Shown piece after piece: positions 17,547 through 26,909 of a DNA stretch of 47,520 bases; the first letter of the stretch is position 1, and every line of letters begins with the position of its first letter. The stretch lies in the NCBI GenBank assembly GCA_902561075.1, contig CACEOC010000007.1, positions 1-47,520 on the forward strand. The letters are read 5' to 3'. This DNA comes from an uncultured Pelagibacteraceae bacterium. GTDB taxonomy: Bacteria > Pseudomonadota > Alphaproteobacteria > Pelagibacterales > Pelagibacteraceae. A program made the position numbers and the translations under genes. The notes below the pieces were generated by a model. It was not told the DNA's origin. It saw only the letters and a program-made list of their open reading frames with translations, and searched no databases.

Positions 17547-19141
17547 TAATTGTTCAGTATCATATCAGCACCCTTTTCGGCAATCATAATTGTAGGAGCA
17601 TTTGTATTTCCAGATGTTATATTTGGCATAATAGATGCATCGATAACTCTTAAATTGTTAATACCATGAACTTTTAATTTATCTGATACAACTGCTTCGT
17701 TGTCATTTCCCATTTTACAAGTTCCTACAGGATGAAATATTGTTTGCGCATAATGGCTGCAAGCTTTTACTATTTCCTCTCCCTCTTGAATATGTGCTCC
17801 AGGTCTAAATTCCTCAGGCTCATATTTTTTAAATTCATCTGTTTCCATGACAATTTTTCTAATTAATTTTATGCCGTCTGCTGCAACTTTTCGATCTTCA
17901 TCGGTTGATAAATAATTCATTTTAATTTTTGGATTATCTCTTGAGTCTGAACTTACAATATTGATTTCTCCTCTACTTGTTGGTCTAATGTTTGCAACCG
18001 TTGGAGTAAATGCATCAAAATCATGGAGGTTTGCACCACCTAATTTGTCTGTACTTATTGGTTGTATATGAAATTGTAAATTGGGAGTTTCTCTACTTTC
18101 ATCGCTTTTTGCAAAACCACAAAGTTGACTTGCCCCCATGGTCATTGGGCCTCTTCTTGTAAATACATATTCTAAACCAATTAAAAGTTTTCCAAATACA
18201 CTGTTAATTTTTTTATTTAATGTTTTAATATTTTTTACTTTATAAACAGGTCTAAACATTAAGTGATCTTGTAAATTTTTACCTACACCCTTTAAGTCAT
18301 TTACAATTTCAATACCTAAATTTTTAAGTTTAGAGCTTTCTCCTATACCAGAAGTTTGTAATATTTGTGGACTACCAATCGATCCAGCACTTAGTATTAT
18401 TTCTTTATTGGCTTTTACTGTAAATTTTTTATCTCCCTTTAAAAAATCAACACTCACAGCCTTTTTATTTTCAAAATTAATTTTTTGTACATGACATTTA
18501 GTTTCTATTTTTAAATTATTATTTTTTTTAATTGGATTTAAATATCCAACTGCAGCACTACATCTAAGACCATTTCTTTCGGTTACTTGAAAATAACCAC
18601 ACCCAAAATTATCCCCTTTATTAAAATCATCTACTTTAGGTATTCCAACTTCTGATGCCGCATTTTGAAATACGTCTAAAATATTCAATGTAATTCTTTG
18701 ATCAGAGACCGCCAGCGGTCCACCTTGTCCATGAAATTCACTAGCACCTCTTTCTTGATCTTCTGCTTTTATAAAATAAGGAAGAACTTCTCTCCAGCTC
18801 CAGCCTTTATTACCTAGTTGTCTCCAAATATCATAGTCTTGCTCTTGTCCTCTTATATATAGAAGGCCATTTATTGATGAGCTGCCACCTAAAGTTTTAC
18901 CTCTTGGATAAGGTATTGATACATTTTCCATTGTTTCATCTGGTTCTGTTTTATAGCACCAATCTGTTTCTGGATTATGCATGGTTTTGTAATAACCAAC
19001 AGGAATATGGATCCACGGATAACTATCGTTCCCGCCAGCTTCAATTAAAAGAACTTTGTGTTTTCCTGAATTGATTAATCTATTAGTTAAAACACAACCT
19101 GCAGAACCAGCACCTATTATTATGTAATCAAACTCTTCCAT
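17546..19141 (-). CDS. GMC oxidoreductase, choline-dehydrogenase-like
   Basis: YIIIGAGSAGCVLTNRL, PRGKTLGGSSSINGLLYIRG, AGSIGSPQILQTSGIG, HPVGTCKMG. Confidence 0.88.
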   Translation of the reverse strand: MEEFDYIIIGAGSAGCVLTNRLINSGKHKVLLIEAGGNDSYPWIHIPVGYYKTMHNPETDWCYKTEPDETMENVSIPYPRGKTLGGSSSINGLLYIRGQEQDYDIWRQLGNKGWSWREVLPYFIKAEDQERGASEFHGQGGPLAVSDQRITLNILDVFQNAASEVGIPKVDDFNKGDNFGCGYFQVTERNGLRCSAAVGYLNPIKKNNNLKIETKCHVQKINFENKKAVSVDFLKGDKKFTVKANKEIILSAGSIGSPQILQTSGIGESSKLKNLGIEIVNDLKGVGKNLQDHLMFRPVYKVKNIKTLNKKINSVFGKLLIGLEYVFTRRGPMTMGASQLCGFAKSDESRETPNLQFHIQPISTDKLGGANLHDFDAFTPTVANIRPTSRGEINIVSSDSRDNPKIKMNYLSTDEDRKVAADGIKLIRKIVMETDEFKKYEPEEFRPGAHIQEGEEIVKACSHYAQTIFHPVGTCKMGNDNEAVVSDKLKVHGINNLRVIDASIMPNITSGNTNAPTIMIAEKGADMILNN

Positions 19142-19251
19142 ATTTAATTATTAACGCTTTTTCACATAAAATTAAATGATTTGTCGCTTGTAACCTAAGT
19201 CTTTTTTTGAGAGGATATGGAAGTTAAATTTAACGAGAAAGAGGGAAAATA

Positions 19252-20343
19252 ATGAAAAAAATCATTTCATTTATATTTGGTGTGGTACTGGTAGCTGGCT
19301 TTATGTCAAATGCTAATGCTAAAACACTAAAATGTCAGACAGTCCTTAACACTAAAGCTGATGAAGTTAAAATGTTGAAAGACTTTACTGACACTGTAAC
19401 GACTCTTACTGATGGATCTTTAAAATTTGAAATTTTACCAGCAGGTGCGGTTGTTGGAGTAAAAGAAACTTTAGATGCAGTAGATAAAGGACTTATCGAC
19501 TGTGGATTTGCATGGACTCACTATTGGTCAGGTGATCATCCTGCTGCTATGCTATTTGGTTCGCCAGTAGCAGGTGGTGGAGTTGGTATCGACAACATAG
19601 CGTTCTTATCATGGTTCCAATATGGCGGTGGTAAAGAACTATATGACAGACTATGGAAAGAGATGGGTAGAGACATAAAAGGATTTATGATTCAACCAGT
19701 TGGACCAGAAGCTTTAGGTTGGTTTCCAAAACCAATTAAAAATATGGCTGACTTTAGAAAATATAAATTCAGAACGCCTCCAGGAATTCCAGGTCAAACT
19801 TATAAAGACATTGGTATAGCATCTGTTGCTATGGGTGGTGGAGATATTCTTCCGGCTCTAGAAGCAGGTACAATTGATGCTGCTGAGTGGTGTTGTCCAA
19901 AACCAGATTTAACATTTGGTTTCCAAAAAGTATTAAAGCACTATTATCTACAAGGCTTACACCAAGTGGTAGTTAATGCTGACTTTTACATTACTGGAAA
20001 AACATACAATGCAATGACTGCTCATGAGAAGAAATCTCTTGAAGTAGCTGCGAACGCTTCATTAGCTAAATCTTTAAGTTACAGAATCTATGAAAATGGA
20101 AAAGCACTTAGAGAACTAACTACTAAGCATGGAGTAATTTTAGAAGATACTCCTACAGACTATTTCAGCGAATACATGGCTGCTGCAAAAGCATCTCTTA
20201 ATAAAAATGCTGCAGAAAATGCTTTTTTCAACGAAGTTTATACTTCAATGAAAGAGTTTGCTGATATTGCAGTTCCTTTCTGGAGTGGTGCACAAATGTC
20301 AAACGCTAAGCTAGGAATGGCCCACGCGGCGACATTAAAGTAA
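19252..20343 (+). CDS. dctP: TRAP transporter substrate-binding protein, DctP family (TakP-like)
   Basis: Signal peptide; KYKFRTPPGIPGQTYKDIG; ALEAGTIDAAEWCCPKPD. Confidence 0.88.
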   Translation: MKKIISFIFGVVLVAGFMSNANAKTLKCQTVLNTKADEVKMLKDFTDTVTTLTDGSLKFEILPAGAVVGVKETLDAVDKGLIDCGFAWTHYWSGDHPAAMLFGSPVAGGGVGIDNIAFLSWFQYGGGKELYDRLWKEMGRDIKGFMIQPVGPEALGWFPKPIKNMADFRKYKFRTPPGIPGQTYKDIGIASVAMGGGDILPALEAGTIDAAEWCCPKPDLTFGFQKVLKHYYLQGLHQVVVNADFYITGKTYNAMTAHEKKSLEVAANASLAKSLSYRIYENGKALRELTTKHGVILEDTPTDYFSEYMAAAKASLNKNAAENAFFNEVYTSMKEFADIAVPFWSGAQMSNAKLGMAHAATLK

Positions 20344-20365
20344 TCAGTAATTATCTTGATTTAAT

Positions 20366-20392
20366 TAGAGCGGACTTTTACAGTCCGCTCTA
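20366..20392 (+). terminator. Intercistronic hairpin between dctP and dctQ (attenuator candidate)
   Basis: Perfect 11-bp stem TAGAGCGGACT-TTTAC-AGTCCGCTCTA followed by GTTTTAAT. Confidence 0.75.
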
Positions 20393-20408
20393 GTTTTAAT
20401 AAATATTT

Positions 20409-21023
20409 ATGTCAGAGAAACCATCAAAGTTAGATATTTCAGACGAAATGATTGCCGAAAGGCGTGGTGTATCTGAAAAAATGCCAGATGATATGCCATC
20501 ATGGATGGCAAACACCATAATTAAAATTGACAAATTCAGTAAAATAGTTGGAAGCACTGTTTGTTGGATATTAATGCCATTAATATTTGCAATGACATAT
20601 GAAGTTCTAGCAAGAAAATTATTTTTAGCACCCACGATATGGGCATACGATATAAGTAGATTTCTTTATGGAGCATTATTTATGTTGGGTGCTGCTTATG
20701 CTTTGTCAAAAGGTGTTCATATAAGAGCAGATTTTTTATATAGAAATTTTAAAACCAAAACACAAGGTTTAATAGATTTTTGGTTATATATATTATTTTA
20801 TTTTCCTGGGTTAATTGTTTTCTTATACATGACAATAGGTTTTGTTGAAGAGTCTATAAGAAGAGGTGAGAGGGGAATGGATACTACATGGATGCCGTAC
20901 ATGTGGCCGATCAAAACTTGCTTATTACTCGGAATTATATTTTTACTTATTCAAGGAATTTCAGAAGTCTTAAAAAGTTATTGGGCAGCCAAAAAAGGTG
21001 AGTGGCCAGGTCAAAAAAAATGA
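20409..21023 (+). CDS. dctQ: TRAP transporter small permease
   Basis: Four TM segments; FLYGALFMLGAAYALSKGVHIRADFLY is DctQ-like. Confidence 0.88.
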   Translation: MSEKPSKLDISDEMIAERRGVSEKMPDDMPSWMANTIIKIDKFSKIVGSTVCWILMPLIFAMTYEVLARKLFLAPTIWAYDISRFLYGALFMLGAAYALSKGVHIRADFLYRNFKTKTQGLIDFWLYILFYFPGLIVFLYMTIGFVEESIRRGERGMDTTWMPYMWPIKTCLLLGIIFLLIQGISEVLKSYWAAKKGEWPGQKK

Positions 21024-22354
21024 TAGCAGAATTAATAGATCCAGCAATATTAGGTTTTATTTTAGTTGGTGTAATGTTATTTGCGATATTTGTAGGCTTT
21101 CCAATATCTTTTACTTTAATATTCCTTGGTTTTGTTTTTGGTTACTTAGGATTTGGTAAACTAGTTTTCTATTTAATGACCCTTCAATTTTCAATGGTCA
21201 TGACGGAACAAACACTTGCCGCCGTACCTCTCTTTGTATTTATGGGAATAATGATGGAACAAGCAGGTTTAATGGAAAGATTATTTTCAGCGTTTCAATT
21301 GATGTTATCTAGAGTAAGAGGATCATTATATTATGCAGTTTTATTTGTTTCAGTTATATTTGCTGCGGCCACTGGAATTGTAGGGGCGTCAGTAACAATT
21401 CTTGGTATCATGGCGGCAAAATCAATGAATAAATCAAGTTACGATGTAAGACTTGCCGCAGGAACAATAACAGCAGGAGGAACTTTGGGTATATTAATTC
21501 CTCCAAGTATTATGCTTGTTGTGATGGGACCAATAATGGAAATTCCTGTAATTGATTTATTTGCAGCTGCAATTATTCCAGGAATTTTGCTCGCATCTTT
21601 ATATGCTGCATACACTACAATAAGATGTATGTTAAATCCTAAATTAGGCCCTGTTCTTCCTGAAGATATGAGACCAACAAGTATGAAAGAGGTTTGGATT
21701 GAATTTTTCCTAGGTCTTGTCCCGCCCGCAGCACTAGTTTTTGCGGCACTTGGAAGTATTTTATTTGGGTTTGCAACTCCTACCGAGGCTGCTGGGTGTG
21801 GTGCAATGGGTGCATTACTTTTATCTTTGGCTTATAAAAAACTTACATTGCCAAAATTACAAGAGGCTTTAGTTAAAACATTAGAAATTACAGCTTTGAT
21901 AATGGTTTTGGTAGCTGCTTCAAACTTCTTTGGAGCTGTATTTGCAAGACTTGGTACACCTACATTACTTACAGAATTCCTTTTAAGTTTGGAAATGAAT
22001 AAATATCTAATTCTTGGAATGATAATGGTAATGATATTTCTTTTAGGATGGCCGTTAGAATGGGTACCAATAGTTATGATAATTATTCCTATAATTTTAC
22101 CTCTAGTTGAAGCTTTAGGGTTTAATTTAACCTGGTTTGCTATATTAGTTGCAGTAAACTTACAAACTGCCTGGCTATCACCACCTGTTGCTTTATCAGC
22201 TTATTTTTTAAAAGGCGTTGTACCCGAGTGGGATTTAAAAGATATATATATAGGAATGATGCAATTTATGGTTCTTCAAATTATTGGATTAATTTTAATT
22301 GTCATTTTTCCCAAAATTGCATTATGGTTACCAACTCTCTTATATGGACAGTAA
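21020..22354 (+). CDS. dctM: TRAP transporter large permease
   Basis: ATGA overlap with dctQ; TAGGTLGILIPPSIMLVVMG; FATPTEAAGCGAMGAL. Confidence 0.92.
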   Translation: MIAELIDPAILGFILVGVMLFAIFVGFPISFTLIFLGFVFGYLGFGKLVFYLMTLQFSMVMTEQTLAAVPLFVFMGIMMEQAGLMERLFSAFQLMLSRVRGSLYYAVLFVSVIFAAATGIVGASVTILGIMAAKSMNKSSYDVRLAAGTITAGGTLGILIPPSIMLVVMGPIMEIPVIDLFAAAIIPGILLASLYAAYTTIRCMLNPKLGPVLPEDMRPTSMKEVWIEFFLGLVPPAALVFAALGSILFGFATPTEAAGCGAMGALLLSLAYKKLTLPKLQEALVKTLEITALIMVLVAASNFFGAVFARLGTPTLLTEFLLSLEMNKYLILGMIMVMIFLLGWPLEWVPIVMIIIPIILPLVEALGFNLTWFAILVAVNLQTAWLSPPVALSAYFLKGVVPEWDLKDIYIGMMQFMVLQIIGLILIVIFPKIALWLPTLLYGQ

Positions 22355-22378
22355 ATTATATTTGTTTAGAATGAGTTT

Positions 22379-23836
22379 GTGATTCCTAATAAAGAAAAAT
22401 TTGATTTAGTTAATTGGGAAATAGTATCTGTCAATCCAATAGATAAAAATTGGAGATGGACGGATTTATTTTGTTTCTGGGCAGTATCAATTCAAAGTAT
22501 TATCGGTTTCTCTTTAATTGCATCTTTATATATCGTTTATGATTTAAATTTTTTTGTTGTTTTTTTTGGCGGTCTATTTGCTACTTTGTTGACTATTTTA
22601 TTCTCAAATTTGATTGGAATTCCCTCTCAAAAATATGGCTTGCCATTTCCAGTTATACTAAGAACTTCAGTAGGATTAAATGGATCAAGATATATTAGCT
22701 TGTTAAGAGGTTTGGTTGGTATTTTTATGTTTGGTGTGCAAACATTTTTTTTATCAAAAGCACTTGTATACCTGATTAGAATTTTTTTATTTTCACAAGA
22801 GGGCAATATTTTAGATAAAGATTTTTTTTTAGTATTTTTTTTGGGTTTAAATATAATTGATTGGATCTCGTTAATTATTACTTTTTATATCCAATTTGTT
22901 TTATTTAGCAAAGGGCACAAATTTGTAAAAAGTGTAATAAATTTCTCTGCTTGTTTTGTTTATTTTGGTCTATTTTTATTCCTAATTTTAGTGGTCGGTG
23001 AAAATTTTCAACCAATTATAAATTCAATTAAACTCTCATTGAGTTTTGAAAACTTTGTTTCAAAATCCAATATATTACCTATAATAACTGTAACAGGCTC
23101 TTTATTTGCTTACTTTTCAATCTTAATATTAAATTTTGGAGACTATTCTCGATATGTAAAAAATAAAAATGAATTGTATAAAGGCAATTTATCATTAATT
23201 TTAAATTTTGTCCTGATTTCTTTCTTTTCGATATTCATTGTAATCGGTTCAGATATTATTTTAGCCAAAAATAATATTCCACTAGATAACATTTTAACAA
23301 ATCCAAATGATATAATTGGTAAATTGAATAATACATTTCTTACAATTGTAGTTTTGATATTTATAGTGGTAGCATCCGCATCAACAAATTTAATTGCTAA
23401 CTACATTCCTTCACAAAATTCTATAATAAATTTATTACCATCAAAATTATCAATTAAATCCTCTGGTATTGTTATTATTATTATTTCATTCATAATAGGG
23501 AGTTTTTGGTTAACATTGATAAGTCAAATTGGTATTTTATCTTTTATAGATACTGTAGGTGCTTTTTTTGGTCCAATTTTCGGAACTATTATAGCAGAAA
23601 TTTATTTTGTAAAAAATCAAGACCTTAATAGTAAAGATTTATTTAATTCAAAACCGGAAAGCTCATATCATTATTCAAATGGCTGGCAAATAAAAGGTTT
23701 ATACTCTTTATTATTAGGCTTTATATTTTCTGCTTCAACAATTTGGAATGTTAATTTTATGTTTTTACAGTCCTTTTCATGGATAATTGGTGCAATAATA
23801 AGTTTTATAACTTATTACTTATTATCTAATGAATAA
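22379..23836 (+). CDS. NCS1 family nucleobase/cation symporter-like permease
   Basis: GTG start; LIGIPSQKYGLPFPVILRTSVGLNGSRYISLLRGLVGIFMFGVQTFFLSKA. Confidence 0.8.
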   Translation: MIPNKEKFDLVNWEIVSVNPIDKNWRWTDLFCFWAVSIQSIIGFSLIASLYIVYDLNFFVVFFGGLFATLLTILFSNLIGIPSQKYGLPFPVILRTSVGLNGSRYISLLRGLVGIFMFGVQTFFLSKALVYLIRIFLFSQEGNILDKDFFLVFFLGLNIIDWISLIITFYIQFVLFSKGHKFVKSVINFSACFVYFGLFLFLILVVGENFQPIINSIKLSLSFENFVSKSNILPIITVTGSLFAYFSILILNFGDYSRYVKNKNELYKGNLSLILNFVLISFFSIFIVIGSDIILAKNNIPLDNILTNPNDIIGKLNNTFLTIVVLIFIVVASASTNLIANYIPSQNSIINLLPSKLSIKSSGIVIIIISFIIGSFWLTLISQIGILSFIDTVGAFFGPIFGTIIAEIYFVKNQDLNSKDLFNSKPESSYHYSNGWQIKGLYSLLLGFIFSASTIWNVNFMFLQSFSWIIGAIISFITYYLLSNE

Positions 23837-23838
23837 AT

Positions 23839-24585
23839 ATGAATAAATTTGATCTAAAAAATAAAACTGCAATTATTACAGGAGGCGCTCAAGGTTTTGG
23901 TTTAGATATTGCAAAAAAATTTCTAGATTCTGGGGCAAAGGTTATAATTTGGGATATTGATAAAAATCAATTAAAAAAGACAATAAAAATTTTAAGTAAT
24001 AAAAATTTAAGTAGTTTTATTGTAGATGTAACCAATTTTAAAAATGTTGATAAAGTAGTTAAAAAAATTATAAAAAACTCAAAAATAGATATTTTAGTTA
24101 ACAGTGCTGGAATTACTGGTCCTACAACACAACTTTGGAATTATAAAATTAAAGATTGGAAAAATATTTTAGAAATTAATTTAAATGGAACTTTTTATTG
24201 TTGTAAATCAATCGTCCCTTATATGATTAAAAATAAATATGGAAGAATAGTTAATATAGCATCAGTATCTGGCAAAGACGGAAATGCTAACGCAAGTGCA
24301 TATAGTTCATCAAAAGCAGGTGTTTTGGCTCTGACAAAGTCTCTTGGTAAAGAGCTTGCGAAATTTAATATAGCTGTAAATGCGATTACTCCTGCAGGTG
24401 CAAAAACTCGAATACTAAATCAGATGACAAAAAAACATGTTAGACAAATGCTTTCTAAGGTACCAAGAGGTCGTTTTTTAGAGTTAAATGAACTCTCATC
24501 AATGGTTTGTTGGCTTTCATCAGAGGAAAATTCTTTTTCTACAGCCGCAGTTTTTGATATTAGTGGAGGCAGGTCTACTTATTAA
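23839..24585 (+). CDS. SDR family oxidoreductase (FabG-like)
   Basis: TGGAQGFGLDIAKKF, NSAGITGP, YSSSKAGVLALTKSLGKEL. Confidence 0.88.
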   Translation: MNKFDLKNKTAIITGGAQGFGLDIAKKFLDSGAKVIIWDIDKNQLKKTIKILSNKNLSSFIVDVTNFKNVDKVVKKIIKNSKIDILVNSAGITGPTTQLWNYKIKDWKNILEINLNGTFYCCKSIVPYMIKNKYGRIVNIASVSGKDGNANASAYSSSKAGVLALTKSLGKELAKFNIAVNAITPAGAKTRILNQMTKKHVRQMLSKVPRGRFLELNELSSMVCWLSSEENSFSTAAVFDISGGRSTY

Positions 24586-24633
24586 ATTAAAATAAATATT
24601 GAAAATTTATATATCTGCACATATACGCAAGAA

Positions 24634-25287
24634 ATGTTATCTAAAATTTTTAAAGTTTTTATTTTATTATTACTATTTTTTAGCACATCAAACGCTGCTG
24701 ACATAAAAATATTTGAATTTACTGAGGAAGAATTAACAAGTCTAAAAGTTAGAAAAGTTAGAAATGCAAAAGAAAAAACTATTTATACGGTTGGTAAGAA
24801 CAATAAAGGAAATTATTTAAGAGCTGTTGCAGATAACGCTGCATCTGGTCTAGGCAAGGAAATAAAAATTAATTTAAACCTTACACCAATATTGAATATA
24901 ACTTGGAAAGTAGAGGAGGGCTTGACTGGAATAAAAGAAAATTCAAAAAAAGGACATGATTTTGCAGCAAGAGTATTTGTAATAAAGAAAACGGGAGCAA
25001 CTCCTCTATCAAACAGAGCTATTAACTATGTTTTTTCAAGCAATAATGATGTTGGAACAAATTTCCCAAGCCCTTATACAAAAAAATCTATAGATAATGT
25101 TTTAGCAACTACTAAAAATAATTTGAATGAATGGATAACTGTTAAAGCCAATGTTAAAGAAGACTTTAAAAGGTTACACAATTTAGATGTTGTTGAGATC
25201 GATGGACTTGCAATTATGTCAGATACTGACAATTCAAAAAGAAAATCTATAGCATATTATCAAAATATTTATTTTTCTTCTAATTAA
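24634..25287 (+). CDS. Secreted DUF3047-like protein
   Basis: Signal peptide; ITWKVEEG, DFAARVFVI, RAINYVFSS, DGLAIMSDTDNSKRKSIAYYQNIYF. Confidence 0.65.
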   Translation: MLSKIFKVFILLLLFFSTSNAADIKIFEFTEEELTSLKVRKVRNAKEKTIYTVGKNNKGNYLRAVADNAASGLGKEIKINLNLTPILNITWKVEEGLTGIKENSKKGHDFAARVFVIKKTGATPLSNRAINYVFSSNNDVGTNFPSPYTKKSIDNVLATTKNNLNEWITVKANVKEDFKRLHNLDVVEIDGLAIMSDTDNSKRKSIAYYQNIYFSSN

Positions 25288-25428
25288 CTAAAGCTTCAAA
25301 TATTTTTTTAATCTAATACTCATAAACGATAATAAGATTGCTGCGATAACATCTAGTATTGGAGCCGCTGTTGGGTAACCAAAATTCCACAAAATTACTC
25401 CAATCAACCAAATAATATAAACTTTCAT
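25288..25428 (-). CDS. Small membrane protein (46 aa), not in supplied ORF track
   Basis: Manual translation: MKVYIIWLIGVILWNFGYPTAAPILDVIAAILLSFMSIRLKKYLKL*. Confidence 0.6.
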   Translation of the reverse strand: MKVYIIWLIGVILWNFGYPTAAPILDVIAAILLSFMSIRLKKYLKL

Positions 25429-25474
25429 ATTATATGTTGTATTAAAAAAAAATGAAATTTGATATGATAAAATT

Positions 25475-25867
25475 ATGACTAAAATTTTTGAGTATAAATT
25501 TAAAATATATTACGAGGATACCGATGCTGGTGGAGTAGTTTACTATGCAAATTACTTAAAATTTATTGAAAGAGCTAGATCAGAAATGATCAATAGTTTA
25601 GGTTTTTCAAATACAATTTTAAAAGAAAAGTTTAATCTATTTTTTATAGTTAAATATTGCAACATAATTTATCGAAAATCTGCAAAATTAGATGATGAAT
25701 TAATTATTTTTTCATCAATAGTTTCATTATCTAAAACCTCGCTAGTAATGAACCAAGATGTAAAAAGAGGTGATGAGTTAATTGCATCAGCCGAAGTATG
25801 TGTAGTTGCAGTCGATTTAAAAGGAAAACCTAATAAAATACCAGACGAATTAAAAAATCTTTTTTAA
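25475..25867 (+). CDS. ybgC: Acyl-CoA thioesterase, YbgC family
   Basis: YKFKIYYEDTDAGGVVYYANYLKFIERARSEMI hotdog signature. Confidence 0.9.
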   Translation: MTKIFEYKFKIYYEDTDAGGVVYYANYLKFIERARSEMINSLGFSNTILKEKFNLFFIVKYCNIIYRKSAKLDDELIIFSSIVSLSKTSLVMNQDVKRGDELIASAEVCVVAVDLKGKPNKIPDELKNLF

Positions 25868-25878
25868 TAAAAAATTAA

Positions 25879-26553
25879 TTAATTTATTTGTTTTATTTTT
25901 TTGAATAAATTCGTCATTTTTGTCTCATTAATTCTTCCTGTATTAACATTTCTTGGACTAGGATGATAACATCCAACCAAACGAACACCTTTTGGTAAAT
26001 TGTAAATTTTTCCGTGTGTAAATTTATATTTTTTATCAAATTTATAATATTTTTTATAAAACTCTAAACACGTATCAAAAGCTACTTTTCCTAAAGCCAC
26101 AATAATTTTTAATTTTTTTAACAAGTAAATTTCTTTTTGAAAAAAATTAAAACAATTCATTAATTCTTTTTTTTCAGGTTTATCTTGAGGCGGAACACAC
26201 TTCAAGGCTGCAGTTATGAAAGCATTATTTAACTTCAAACCATCATTTACATGCTCAGAAGTATTTTGATTTGATATATTCGCTTTAAATAAACATTTAT
26301 ATAAAAATTCAGATGATTTATCTCCTGTGAAAACTCTTCCTGTTCTTGTGCCACCATGCGCGGCTGGTGCTAATCCAACAAATAATATTTTACCATTAAT
26401 ATCACCAAATCCTGTTATAGGTCTCCCCCAATATTTTTCATCCTTAAATTGTTTTCTTTTATTTTTAAGAATTTTTTTTCTAAATTCTATTAATCTTGAA
26501 CATTTGTTGCAGTTAATTATACTTTTGTTAAGGTTATTTAAATTTAATGTCAT
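25879..26553 (-). CDS. Uracil-DNA glycosylase superfamily, type 5 (UdgB)-like
   Basis: CNKCSRL, KILFVGLAPAAHGGTRTGRVFTGDKSSEFL, GCYHPSPRNVNTGR. Confidence 0.85.
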   Translation of the reverse strand: MTLNLNNLNKSIINCNKCSRLIEFRKKILKNKRKQFKDEKYWGRPITGFGDINGKILFVGLAPAAHGGTRTGRVFTGDKSSEFLYKCLFKANISNQNTSEHVNDGLKLNNAFITAALKCVPPQDKPEKKELMNCFNFFQKEIYLLKKLKIIVALGKVAFDTCLEFYKKYYKFDKKYKFTHGKIYNLPKGVRLVGCYHPSPRNVNTGRINETKMTNLFKKIKQIN

Positions 26554-26558
26554 TTAAA

Positions 26559-26735
26559 TTATTCAGAGTTATTATCTCTGTCTACCAAGAATAAACCTAT
26601 CAAAAATAGGGCAGTCCATCCTAAAGCTATGAAACCTTTTTTCATATTTGTTTCTGCCCCCCAAATATCAAGAAAAAAAGCTCCAATAATAATTCCTATT
26701 ATATAAATGATAACAACTAAGGTAGTTTTACTCAT
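26559..26735 (-). CDS. Small membrane protein (58 aa), not in supplied ORF track
   Basis: Manual translation: MSKTTLVVIIYIIGIIIGAFFLDIWGAETNMKKGFIALGWTALFLIGLFLVDRDNNSE*; two TM segments. Confidence 0.6.
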   Translation of the reverse strand: MSKTTLVVIIYIIGIIIGAFFLDIWGAETNMKKGFIALGWTALFLIGLFLVDRDNNSE

Positions 26736-26770
26736 AATAAATTATAAATTTAATTTATTTTACACTATTA

Positions 26771-26798
26771 TTCTCATTGGACAAATTAGTTCTATAAT
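26771..26798 (+). promoter_or_regulatory. Putative sigma70 promoter for tRNA-Leu/tig
   Basis: TTCTCA, 16-nt spacer, TATAAT; about 20 nt upstream of the mature tRNA 5' end. Confidence 0.45.
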
Positions 26799-26818
26799 AT
26801 ATAAACCTAAAAAAAATT

Positions 26819-26903
26819 GGGCGAGTGGCGGAATTGGTAGACGCGTTGGTCTTAGGAACCAATATGGCAACATGTGAAGGTTCGAGTCCTTTCTCGCCTA
26901 CCA
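26819..26903 (+). tRNA. tRNA-Leu (anticodon TAG), CCA encoded
   Basis: Acceptor GGGCGAG/CTCGCCT with ACCA; anticodon stem TTGGT/ACCAA, loop CTTAGGA; long variable arm; GGTTCGAGTCC T-arm. Confidence 0.93.
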
Positions 26904-26909
26904 TTATAT

